From Paenibacillus nuruki (GTDB taxonomy: Bacteria; Bacillota; Bacilli; Paenibacillales; Paenibacillaceae), in NCBI RefSeq assembly GCF_001721045.1, contig NZ_MDER01000030.1, positions 124,001 to 188,000 of the forward strand: a stretch of 64,000 nucleotides of DNA, written 5' to 3'. The translations under genes were made by a program, and so were the position numbers. Positions 26,673 to 35,057 of this stretch are shown in pieces. Under the pieces are notes generated by a model, which did not search any database, had not been told where the DNA came from, and worked only from the letters and a program-made list of their open reading frames with translations. Position 1 is the stretch's first letter; the number at the start of each line of letters is the position of its first letter.

Positions 26673-27761
26673 TTAATGGTTTTGAAATTCTTCAATTTGT
26701 TTTAGACAGACATCATACATATTTTTATTGGCAGTATATGCCAAATTCCATTCAATAATTTTTTGGAGCGCTTTTTGTAAATTCCATTTGGGATACCAGT
26801 GCAATAAAGAGTTTGCTTTGGAACAATCTAATTTAAGATACTGTGCTTCATGTGGTTGAGGAGTAACTTCTAATTCATAACCAGACTCTTGTCCCCATTG
26901 ATTACATAATTCGTTGACAATCCATTTTACGGGTTTGACATCTGTATCATGTGGGCCAAAATTCCATGCACTCGCATAAGCAGTACCTTCAGTATATAAT
27001 TTTTCTGCAAGTGTTAAGTAGCCATTCAATGGTTCTAACACATGTTGCCAGGGTCTAATAGAATGAGGGCTTCGGATCTTGATCGTCTCATTAGCAAGAA
27101 TAGAGCGGACACAATCTGGAATTAAGCGATCTATCGCCCAGTCGCCCCCGCCAATAACATTACCTGCTCTAGCAGAAGCTATAGCTACAGGAGCTCTATT
27201 TGTTGAAGCATGATGTAAAAAGGAATCACGGTAAGCACTTGTAATTAATTCAGAACAGGCTTTACTACTAGAATAAGGATCATAACCACCTAATGGCTCA
27301 TTTTCACGATAGCCCCAAGCCCATTCTTTATTTTCGTAACATTTATCAGTTGTTACGTTAATCACTGTAGTCACATCAGGAGATTGACGCACAGATTCCA
27401 GTACATTTACAGTGCCCATCACATTAATAGAATACGTATCGACAGGGTTATTATAAGATTCGCGTACTAATGGTTGTGCCGCCATATGGATCACAATCTC
27501 TGCTTTTGATTGCTGCATCGCTTGAGTTAGCGTATGAATATCTCTTATATCGGCAATAATACTTTTATGAATGAATGTATTTAGATTACATAGTTCGTAT
27601 AAATTAGGTGTTGTTGCAGGCTGTAAAGCATACCCTGTAACTTGAGCACCCATAGCATGTAACCAAAGGCTTAACCATGAACCTTTAAAGCCTGTATGAC
27701 CTGTTAAAAATACTTTTTTATCTTTCCAAAATAAAGGGTTTACCACTGATCTATTCACCAC
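26673..27761 (-). CDS. rfbG: CDP-glucose 4,6-dehydratase
   Basis: Converts CDP-glucose to CDP-4-keto-6-deoxyglucose with bound NAD+. 362 residues in the extended SDR family. The signature FLTGHTGFKGSWLSLWLH, the NVTTDKCYENKEW segment and the catalytic YSSSK (about residue 157) are all typical of RfbG/DdhB. It lies nine bases after rfbF. The start is GTG 27761, or possibly the GTG five codons later, since a GGAAGTGG stretch could be the ribosome site for the latter. Confidence 0.93.
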   Translation of the reverse strand: MVNRSVVNPLFWKDKKVFLTGHTGFKGSWLSLWLHAMGAQVTGYALQPATTPNLYELCNLNTFIHKSIIADIRDIHTLTQAMQQSKAEIVIHMAAQPLVRESYNNPVDTYSINVMGTVNVLESVRQSPDVTTVINVTTDKCYENKEWAWGYRENEPLGGYDPYSSSKACSELITSAYRDSFLHHASTNRAPVAIASARAGNVIGGGDWAIDRLIPDCVRSILANETIKIRSPHSIRPWQHVLEPLNGYLTLAEKLYTEGTAYASAWNFGPHDTDVKPVKWIVNELCNQWGQESGYELEVTPQPHEAQYLKLDCSKANSLLHWYPKWNLQKALQKIIEWNLAYTANKNMYDVCLKQIEEFQNH

Positions 27762-27770
27762 TTCCGTATA

Positions 27771-28541
27771 TTAAGTTTTCCATGGTGCCTCTCCTGTTTT
27801 CCATAACTCTTCTAATAGATTTTTATCTCGTAGTGTATCCATAGGTTGCCAGAACCCTTCATGTCGATAACACATTAATTCTCCGCTTTGAGCAAGATTT
27901 TCTAAAGGTTCTTTTTCAAATACTGTATCGTCTCCAGCAATGTAATCAAAAATTTCGGGTTGCAAAACAAAAAATCCAGCATTAATCCAAGATCCATCGC
28001 CTTTAGGTTTTTCTTGAAAGCCTTTTACTTGATTGTCAGCTGTAATATGAAGCGAGCCGAATCGTCCACTAGGCTGTACAGTAGTTACGGTAGCTAATTT
28101 ACCGAATCTTTGGTGTTCTGCTACTAATTTTGAAATATTGACATCAGACACTCCATCGCCATAGGTCAACATAAAGGGCTCATTACCGATATGATGTTGG
28201 ATCCGTTTCACCCGTCCGCCTGTCATTGTATCTAGGCCAGTATTAACTAATGTTACTTTCCAAGGCTCTGCTGTATGATTATGCGTTACTAATTGATTAT
28301 CATTTCTAAAATCAAAAGTAACATCCGATTCATGTAGAAAATAATGTGCAAAATATTCTTTGATATAAAATCCTTTGTAACCCAGACAAATAATAAAATC
28401 ATTAAATCCATAATAAGAATATTGCTTCATAATGTGCCACAAAATCGGTTTTTGTCCGATTTCGATCATAGGTTTGGGTCTAAGATGAGATTCTTCACTA
28501 ATTCGAGTTCCATATCCACCAGCTAATATAACAACTTTCAT
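27771..28541 (-). CDS. rfbF: Glucose-1-phosphate cytidylyltransferase
   Basis: Makes CDP-glucose from CTP and glucose-1-phosphate, the entry step of the CDP-deoxysugar route. 256 residues, with the nucleotidyltransferase motif LAGGYGTRISEES, the LRPKPMIEIG sugar-phosphate loop and the metal-binding Asp in TYGDGVSDV. It lies about 20 bases after rfbH and just before rfbG, in one operon. The family is distinctive and the length is normal. Confidence 0.94.
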   Translation of the reverse strand: MKVVILAGGYGTRISEESHLRPKPMIEIGQKPILWHIMKQYSYYGFNDFIICLGYKGFYIKEYFAHYFLHESDVTFDFRNDNQLVTHNHTAEPWKVTLVNTGLDTMTGGRVKRIQHHIGNEPFMLTYGDGVSDVNISKLVAEHQRFGKLATVTTVQPSGRFGSLHITADNQVKGFQEKPKGDGSWINAGFFVLQPEIFDYIAGDDTVFEKEPLENLAQSGELMCYRHEGFWQPMDTLRDKNLLEELWKTGEAPWKT

Positions 28542-28561
28542 TGTAATGCTCCTGTCTTAAC

Positions 28562-30118
28562 TTATTTTTGAAGCACAAAATCTCTAATTTTAGAGATCAT
28601 ATAGTTGATCATCTCATTTGTAAGTCCAGGATATACGCCTATAAGAAAACTATCATAGAGAATTTTATCTGTATTTTTTAATTCACCATGAATGCGATAA
28701 TTCGCATATTGAAATGCAGGTTGTCGTGTTAAATTGCCAGCAAAAAGCATCCTTGTTTGAATGCGATGAGACTCTAAATAAGTAACAATTTCATTTTTAG
28801 AAAAATGGACTCCATCACGAACAGTCAAAATAAATCCAAACCAACTAGGATCGGAATTTACAGTGGCTCTTGGCAAAATAAAATACTCATTTAAATCTTG
28901 AAGACCTTCAAGTAATTGTTTAAAGTTATTTTTTCTAGCCTGCGTAAAAGCAGGTACCTTTTTCAACTGTTCTACACCTACAGCAGCTTGCATATCTGTG
29001 ACTCTAAGGTTATATCCAATATGTGAATATGTATATTTATGATCATAACCTGCTGGTAGAGAACCAAGTTCCCAACCAAATCGTTTGTTACATGTATTGT
29101 CGCATCCTGATGGACACCAACAATCACGACCCCAATCTCTAAACGACTCGACTATGGTTTTTAGTAATGCATTATTAGTATAGACAGCTCCACCTTCGCC
29201 CATTGTCATATGATGGGGAGGATAGAAGCTAGATGTTCCAATATGTCCATGAGTTCCCGTTAGCTTACCGTTAAAAGTAGAACCTAAAGCATCACAGTTA
29301 TCTTCGATTACCCAAAGATTATAACGCTCAGCAATTTCCATAACTTTATCTAGTTCAAAGGGATTGCCCATTGTATGAGCTACCATGATAGCTTTAGTTT
29401 TAGGCGTAATAGCATCTTCTATAAGATCGACCATAATATTGTATGTGCCCAGTTCGACATCAACAAACACAGGAATTGCATTATTTTGAATGATTGGTGC
29501 AACCGTAGTTGGAAATCCAGCAGCTACAGTAATAACTTCATCACCAGGCAGAATGCGCTTTTCTTTTAATTTAGGCGAAGTGAGCGCAGAGAACGCAAGT
29601 AAATTAGCAGAAGAACCTGAATTGGTTAACAAAGCATAACGTACACCAAGAAAATCAGCATATTCTTTTTCAAATTGTTGATTATATCTTCCCGCAGTTA
29701 ACCAAAAATCTAAGGAGGAATCGACAAGACTACGCATCTCCTTCTCATCATATACACGTCCGCCATAGACTACAGGTGAGGTATCTTCATTGAATTGAGT
29801 GTTACGATCGGCATGAAATAATTCATAATAGTTTTCTACTTTAGATAAAATATCTAGTCGCATAACTTGTTCAAAAACTATTTTTTCTAATAAAGCTATC
29901 GTCTTCATTTGGTTTAAAGGCATCTTTATTTTTGAGCGAACATCGATATAATGAGGCTCTTTCCACAAATCATTAATTATACTCACATGGAATTTAGGAG
30001 AATACGTTTCTGGAGTATTTGTTGAGAGCGTATATACTTCTGCTTCGTTTTCTTGAATACTATAGACTAGTGCATATTGATTTTCGTTTATACTAATGAT
30101 CGTACCAGGTTTTAACAT
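28562..30118 (-). CDS. rfbH: CDP-4-keto-6-deoxyglucose-3-dehydrase (E1), RfbH, with N-terminal extension
   Basis: A PMP- and [2Fe-2S]-dependent enzyme that removes the C3 hydroxyl of CDP-4-keto-6-deoxyglucose. The His that replaces the usual PLP lysine is in FYPPHHMTMGEGG (His302/303), and the iron-sulfur cysteines are in DCWCPSGCDNTC. The protein has 518 residues against about 437 for known E1 enzymes. The extra ~80 at the N-terminus (starting LKPGTIISINENQYALVYS) look like a small beta-barrel. The E3-type reductase that normally reduces it is absent here. It is the first gene of the minus operon; AAGGGG precedes the ATG. Confidence 0.93.
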   Translation of the reverse strand: MLKPGTIISINENQYALVYSIQENEAEVYTLSTNTPETYSPKFHVSIINDLWKEPHYIDVRSKIKMPLNQMKTIALLEKIVFEQVMRLDILSKVENYYELFHADRNTQFNEDTSPVVYGGRVYDEKEMRSLVDSSLDFWLTAGRYNQQFEKEYADFLGVRYALLTNSGSSANLLAFSALTSPKLKEKRILPGDEVITVAAGFPTTVAPIIQNNAIPVFVDVELGTYNIMVDLIEDAITPKTKAIMVAHTMGNPFELDKVMEIAERYNLWVIEDNCDALGSTFNGKLTGTHGHIGTSSFYPPHHMTMGEGGAVYTNNALLKTIVESFRDWGRDCWCPSGCDNTCNKRFGWELGSLPAGYDHKYTYSHIGYNLRVTDMQAAVGVEQLKKVPAFTQARKNNFKQLLEGLQDLNEYFILPRATVNSDPSWFGFILTVRDGVHFSKNEIVTYLESHRIQTRMLFAGNLTRQPAFQYANYRIHGELKNTDKILYDSFLIGVYPGLTNEMINYMISKIRDFVLQK

Positions 30119-30394
30119 TGCGCACCCCTTATAATTATGAGTTGTATAAATATCAGTTATTATTATTTTATTAATAAATTGACTGCAACAATAAATAAGA
30201 ATATTCGTAAGAGATTCATAAGTAATTTAACGGCATAAACCTATTCGAAATGTAGGGTATTGCAGAGTAAGATTGTTTAAAAGTGAGTCCCTATCTATGG
30301 TTTTGAGAAAAGTGATTTCTAAAATTATATGTTATAAGTAGATAACTATTATAAAAATAGTGTATTCTAAATCTAAAAAAGGATGATGATATGA
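30119..30394. promoter_or_regulatory. Divergent promoter region between rfbH and the glycosyltransferase
   Basis: 276 bases, very AT-rich, with no open frame worth calling. Both flanking genes start outward, so promoters for the seven-gene minus operon and for the glycosyltransferase must lie here. TATAAG/TATAAA-like -10 candidates occur on the plus strand near 30333-30356. I cannot fix a start site on either strand, and I see no clear regulator box. Confidence 0.5.
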
Positions 30395-32287
30395 ATGAAC
30401 TCTTCTAAAGATTCTCAACTTAAGAAAATGATAGATAATGAAATTAAATATATAGAAGAAGAAAAGGCAGTAAAAACAGCTAATGAAATATATGATTTAT
30501 ATACTAAATTAGTTGAAAAAATAGAATCTAAAATGTATCAGAATTCTCCAAAAATTAAAGCACAAGTCTATGTTTCTTTTGCCTATTTTTTATTTAGTGT
30601 AGCTGAATATGATTATTTTTTTGAGATGCTTATTCAAGCACAAAATTATGGATATCCAAAAGATGAAATTGAAGAACTGTTATGGAGTGCACTTATTGAA
30701 CCTAATCTACCCGAATTTAAAGAAATCTATAATGCTAATCTACAAATGCTAGAATCTCATTCATACATAGATAGTGAAAAGATACCTGCTTTTGAAGATT
30801 TACCTTTTTGGTTGCTTCCTAATGGAAATCAAAATGAATATTATATGTATCATAAAAAAACAAAAAAGATCCAAGATAAAATAATCTTATATCAATATAA
30901 ATCAATATCTTTTGTACCTACTACTGATATGCTGGCAGATTATCTAATTGTTGAGAATTGGAACTGGGCAAATGTGTTCAGTTATGGGCATTATGCAAAA
31001 AAAATGAGAAAAGAATCTTATATTGTTATCAATGATATATTAAAAAGCTTTTCTTGCTTACAAGGGACTTTACTAACATCTTCTATGCTCTCACATATGT
31101 TTTTCTTCAATACATTAGCAGAGTTGGAGACCTATATTGAACATTCTAACTTGTCTCTGCCTCGCAATATTATAAATATCGATACACCTATAAATAGTAT
31201 ACAAAAAGTGTTAGATGGTATTCATAAAAAACGATTAATAAAAGAATATCGAACTGGAGATCGCATTTTATTAAGTGTCTGTATTCCTAGTTTTAATAGA
31301 GGGAATCGTGCATATCAGAATATTTTGAGTCTTTTAGAAACGTATTATGATGAAGAAATTGAATTCATTATATCTAATAACGGTACTCAAAATGAAACTA
31401 AATCATACTACGATAGAATCTCTAAGATAGATGATGCTCGATTAACGTATTTTGCTTATGAGGAAAATCAAGGTTTTGCAATCAATTGTTGCAAGGTATG
31501 TGAGTTAGCTAAAGGCGAATATATTATGCTCTTGAGCGATGAAGATTTAATTCGATTTGAAAATTTAGATAAAGTTATGAATAATTTGTACAACGCTAAA
31601 GATCAATTATCGATTATGAGAACTTCAACCTCTTCACAATTTAATTTGGTTAATGTACAAGCTAATGCTGGAAAAGAAGCATTAGGGAAGTTTATGTTAA
31701 CATCTAACTATATGTCAGGCTTTATTATGAAGAATGAACTATTGAAGAAACATAAAGGGATAGAATATGTAAAAGAGCATTTGAGTACCAATAGTGCTTG
31801 TTTTTTCTATCCTCATATGTTTTGGGAAATTTTATTATGTCAATATGGAGCAGTAAGAAGTACAAATCTGTGTCTTATTGAAGAAGGTGAAGCCGAAAAA
31901 ACAGAAGTGCCTGAGGTTCAAGTAGATGGTGGAGAAGTCCGTATTCCTTATTATGCTACATTTGAAGGAAGGCTTGAACAGCATAAGGGATTTGCACATA
32001 TTTTTAAAGATTTAGAGATCACAAAAATAGATGTTAAATTTTTCAGGCACATGTATTTAATGCTGTCCAATAAAACTTTATTTTTGATAACCATTTCAAT
32101 TAATACATTTTATAAAAAAACAGATATTGATGTTGCTCGATTATATGAGGATATGTATAATGCGTTAATTAACGAAGATTTGTATAACGAAATTTTAGGA
32201 CCTAATAATTCAGGTTATAAAGAAGATCTCAAGATAATCAAGCAAAAGTATATTCAAATAAAAAATCAACTTAATCTAAACGAATAG
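30395..32287 (+). CDS. Glycosyltransferase family 2 protein with long N-terminal domain
   Basis: A 630-residue protein. The C-terminal half (from about residue 288) is a GT-A/GT2 domain: LLSVCIPSFNRGNRAYQNIL, EFIISNNG, then GEYIMLLSDEDLI, where the D-x-D-like metal site is. The first ~280 residues are a helical, Lys/Glu-rich domain I cannot assign. There is no membrane helix, so it acts in the cytoplasm, probably on a nucleotide sugar. It faces the CDP-sugar operon and could transfer that sugar to flagellin, an S-layer or a wall polymer (inference). Very AT-rich: one 60-base stretch (30841-30900) has 9 G/C. AAGGATGATG precedes the start. Confidence 0.85.
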   Translation: MNSSKDSQLKKMIDNEIKYIEEEKAVKTANEIYDLYTKLVEKIESKMYQNSPKIKAQVYVSFAYFLFSVAEYDYFFEMLIQAQNYGYPKDEIEELLWSALIEPNLPEFKEIYNANLQMLESHSYIDSEKIPAFEDLPFWLLPNGNQNEYYMYHKKTKKIQDKIILYQYKSISFVPTTDMLADYLIVENWNWANVFSYGHYAKKMRKESYIVINDILKSFSCLQGTLLTSSMLSHMFFFNTLAELETYIEHSNLSLPRNIINIDTPINSIQKVLDGIHKKRLIKEYRTGDRILLSVCIPSFNRGNRAYQNILSLLETYYDEEIEFIISNNGTQNETKSYYDRISKIDDARLTYFAYEENQGFAINCCKVCELAKGEYIMLLSDEDLIRFENLDKVMNNLYNAKDQLSIMRTSTSSQFNLVNVQANAGKEALGKFMLTSNYMSGFIMKNELLKKHKGIEYVKEHLSTNSACFFYPHMFWEILLCQYGAVRSTNLCLIEEGEAEKTEVPEVQVDGGEVRIPYYATFEGRLEQHKGFAHIFKDLEITKIDVKFFRHMYLMLSNKTLFLITISINTFYKKTDIDVARLYEDMYNALINEDLYNEILGPNNSGYKEDLKIIKQKYIQIKNQLNLNE

Positions 32288-32306
32288 TAGGAGTAACATT
32301 AGTTAT

Positions 32307-32362
32307 AAATCTTAAATAATCATTATAAAATGATAAATATTGATTATTTAAGATTTATTTTA
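32307..32362 (+). terminator. AT-rich intrinsic terminator after the glycosyltransferase
   Basis: AAATCTTAAATAATCA (32307-32322) pairs perfectly with TGATTATTTAAGATTT (32341-32356), followed by ATTTTAT. The weak U tract makes strength uncertain. Confidence 0.65.
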
Positions 32363-32510
32363 TATTGGATATACAATAGTTTCTAGATATCTTCTAAATA
32401 AGGAAATAATAGTTACTCTTGAATAAAGATTTGTACAACTTCCAACTCTATGGCAAAATATAAGCATAAACAGGTTGTCAAATGAACCGAACGAATGGAG
32501 AAATGAAAAG

Positions 32511-32852
32511 ATGTCAAGCTTGCCTAATTGCCCTAAATGTCATTCTGAATATACATATGAAGATGGTGATATGTTAATCTGCCCGGAATGTGCGTATGAA
32601 TGGAATCCAACCGCTGAATCTAATCCAGCTGACGAAGAAAAAGTCGTTAAAGATGCTAACGGCAATATTCTACAAGATGGCGATTCGATCACGATTATCA
32701 AAGACTTAAAAGTTAAAGGCAGTTCTTCTACACTCAAAATCGGTACAAAAGTCAAAAATATCCGTCTGGTTGATGGCGATCATGATATCGACTGCAAAAT
32801 CGATGGCTTTGGTGCGATGAAGTTGAAGTCTGAATTTGTGAAAAAGATTTAA
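32511..32852 (+). CDS. yjdM: Zinc-ribbon protein PhnA/YjdM family
   Basis: A 113-residue protein with an N-terminal zinc ribbon (CPKCHSEY, then CPECAYEW) and the conserved PhnA C-terminal beta domain ([38 protein letters not shown]). Despite the old name it has no proven phosphonate role. ATG 32511 is placed by TGGAGA at 32496-32501; an in-frame upstream ATG has no ribosome site. Single gene with its own terminator, and the first gene to the right of the AT-rich island. Confidence 0.92.
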   Translation: MSSLPNCPKCHSEYTYEDGDMLICPECAYEWNPTAESNPADEEKVVKDANGNILQDGDSITIIKDLKVKGSSSTLKIGTKVKNIRLVDGDHDIDCKIDGFGAMKLKSEFVKKI

Positions 32853-32898
32853 TCAGATTTTTTGGAAAAGTTGTATCTATAGCGATATAACAGCGATC

Positions 32899-32925
32899 AA
32901 GCTAAGCATTGTGCTTAGCTTTTTT
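32899..32925 (+). terminator. Intrinsic terminator after yjdM
   Basis: AAGCTAAGCA (32899-32908) pairs with TGCTTAGCTT (32912-32921), followed by a run of Ts. Confidence 0.85.
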
Positions 32926-33017
32926 CGTATAAAAAAATCAATGCCTGAATTTCGGCGATGAAGATATAGTCGGGAAATTATAATCAACGTATCCACTTCT
33001 TGTAAAGGAGCCTCTTT

Positions 33018-34088
33018 ATGATCTCACCTGAATACCAGCAAGAGTATTACCAAGCATTACTTGAAAAAAAGACAGAATACGAAGGATTGTTCTATGTCGG
33101 TGTCAAAACGACAGGTGTATTTTGTCGTCCGACGTGTCCAGCGCGTAAGCCGAAATTTGAAAACTGTGAGTTCTATGCAACAGCGCAACAAGCATTACTC
33201 GCTTCCTATCGCCCATGCCAGCGTTGTCGTCCTTTGTCGCATCCCAATCATGTATCGGATGTGGTACGTCTGTTGGTAGAAGCCGTCGAAAAAGAACCCG
33301 AAAAGCGCTGGCGTGAAGAAGATTTTCGCCAATTGTCTGTAGATGAATCTACAGCTCGTCGCCAATTTAAAAAGCGTTTTGGAATGACATTTGTTGAATA
33401 TGCAAGGGCTCGTCGTATGGGATTAGCACTCAAACATATTCGTGCGGGGCAGACGGTGATTGATACACAATTATCCGCAGGCTATGAATCGAGTAGTGGA
33501 TTTCGAGATGCTTTTGCACGGATTATGGGTGCAGCACCGACCTTACTAACAGAAGATCGTATACTGAAAGCTTCCTGGATCGATACGGCACTTGGCCCGA
33601 TGATCGCTATAGCAAGTGAAGAAGCTTTATACCTATTAGAATTTGTAGATCGTAGAGGACTAGAACGTGAAGTCGAACGATTACGCATCAAGACCCGATC
33701 GGCGATTATTCCGGGTATGACCGAACCGATTCGATTGATCGAACAACAGTTGAATGAGTATTTTGCAGGAGAGCGTACGACATTTACAGTACCGTTAGCA
33801 TTATTAGGTTCTCCTTTTCAGCAACAAGTGTGGGAGCAATTAATGAAGATTCCAGCCGGAGAAACACGTTCTTATGCTCAGATTGCGATAGCGCTAGATA
33901 GACCATCTGCTTTTCGCGCGGTTGCTCAAGCGAATGGAGCGAATCCGTTGGCACTTGTGGTTCCTTGTCATCGAGTGATTAATTCCAATGGAGAACTGGG
34001 TGGCTATGGCGGTGGACTTACACGTAAAGCATGGTTATTGCAAAATGAACAAGCTCAAGTCACACAAGCTCAACGTAAAGAACAATAA
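33018..34088 (+). CDS. ada: Bifunctional Ada: methyl-phosphotriester sensor, AraC-type activator and O6-methylguanine transferase
   Basis: The adaptive response regulator and DNA repair protein, 356 residues. The N-terminal zinc domain has Cys36, Cys40, Cys67 and Cys70 (FCRPTC and PCQRC); Cys36 is the methyl acceptor from phosphotriesters. An AraC-type HTH follows (about 85-185, SAGYESSSGFRDAF). The C-terminal methyltransferase has the PCHR motif with acceptor Cys317 and RAVAQANGANP. Length and order match E. coli Ada. AAAGGAG precedes the ATG. A PEP-mutase-like gene follows after 26 bases, probably co-transcribed. Confidence 0.94.
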   Translation: MISPEYQQEYYQALLEKKTEYEGLFYVGVKTTGVFCRPTCPARKPKFENCEFYATAQQALLASYRPCQRCRPLSHPNHVSDVVRLLVEAVEKEPEKRWREEDFRQLSVDESTARRQFKKRFGMTFVEYARARRMGLALKHIRAGQTVIDTQLSAGYESSSGFRDAFARIMGAAPTLLTEDRILKASWIDTALGPMIAIASEEALYLLEFVDRRGLEREVERLRIKTRSAIIPGMTEPIRLIEQQLNEYFAGERTTFTVPLALLGSPFQQQVWEQLMKIPAGETRSYAQIAIALDRPSAFRAVAQANGANPLALVVPCHRVINSNGELGGYGGGLTRKAWLLQNEQAQVTQAQRKEQ

Positions 34089-34114
34089 ACCCACATAGAA
34101 GGAGAGTCTGCTGA

Positions 34115-34897
34115 ATGTCTACGCAAATACAGCAAGCACAACAATTACATGATCTACATGTGAAAGGAAATCCGCTCATTCTGGTCAATATCTGGGATGC
34201 AGGTAGCGCAGCTGTGATTGAACGTACAGGCGCTAAAGTGATTGCAACAGGTAGTTGGTCAGTAGCTACTGCACACGGGTATGAAGATGGGCAAGCGGTA
34301 CCTTTTGCACAGGTGATGGCGAATCTTAAACAGATCAAGGACAACGTACAGTTGCCTATCACGATTGATATCGAAAGTGGTTACGGGGATACACCTGAAC
34401 ACGTCTCTCAATCGGTACAAATGATTATCGAAGCAGGCGCTGTAGGCATCAATATTGAAGATCAGATTATTGGTGAACAACGATTATATGCGGTAGAAGA
34501 GCAATGTGCACGTATAGTAGCTGCACGTCAGGCGGCGGATCAGTTAGGGATTCCTTTATTCATTAATGCACGTACCGATATTTTTTTACAAGCCGATCCG
34601 CTATCTTCGGTTTCTATGCAAAAGGAACATATAGAACATGCTTTAATGCGTGCTACAGCGTATGCGAATGCTGGGGCTAATGGATTTTTTGTACCCGGAT
34701 TAAGCGATCCTTCTTCGATTCAAATGTTATGCACTCACTCTTCATTACCGATCAATATTATGCTTACTACAGACACCCCTTCATTGAAAGAATTATCATC
34801 ATGGGGAGTATCCCGAATTAGTTATGGACCTTCACCCTATCAGCAAGTGATGCATACGTTACAAAAAATAGGTCAGGACGCATTATCCTATGAATGA
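34115..34897 (+). CDS. Isocitrate lyase/PEP mutase family protein
   Basis: A 260-residue TIM-barrel enzyme of the PEP mutase/isocitrate lyase superfamily, which makes or breaks C-C or P-C bonds next to a carboxylate with Mg2+. Visible are NIWDAGSAAVIERTGAKVIATGSWS, the metal-site ITIDIESGYGD and GINIEDQI. The KKCGH-type catalytic loop of isocitrate lyase is absent, so the reaction cannot be named. It follows ada by 26 bases with AGAAGGAGAG as ribosome site. Similar proteins often sit beside ada, but the reason is not known to me. Confidence 0.85.
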   Translation: MSTQIQQAQQLHDLHVKGNPLILVNIWDAGSAAVIERTGAKVIATGSWSVATAHGYEDGQAVPFAQVMANLKQIKDNVQLPITIDIESGYGDTPEHVSQSVQMIIEAGAVGINIEDQIIGEQRLYAVEEQCARIVAARQAADQLGIPLFINARTDIFLQADPLSSVSMQKEHIEHALMRATAYANAGANGFFVPGLSDPSSIQMLCTHSSLPINIMLTTDTPSLKELSSWGVSRISYGPSPYQQVMHTLQKIGQDALSYE

Positions 34898-35057
34898 TTG
34901 CTTTTTTATTCTTCTTTTTATCTATATTTGTTATAAAAGACTTGATATTCATCTAAAAAAGGTTCAATATAAAGATATTACTTGTAAAGTTAGTAAATAA
35001 CAAATTTATAGCGATATAGATAAAAATAAATAGAATAAGAAAGCAGGGAATTTTTCC

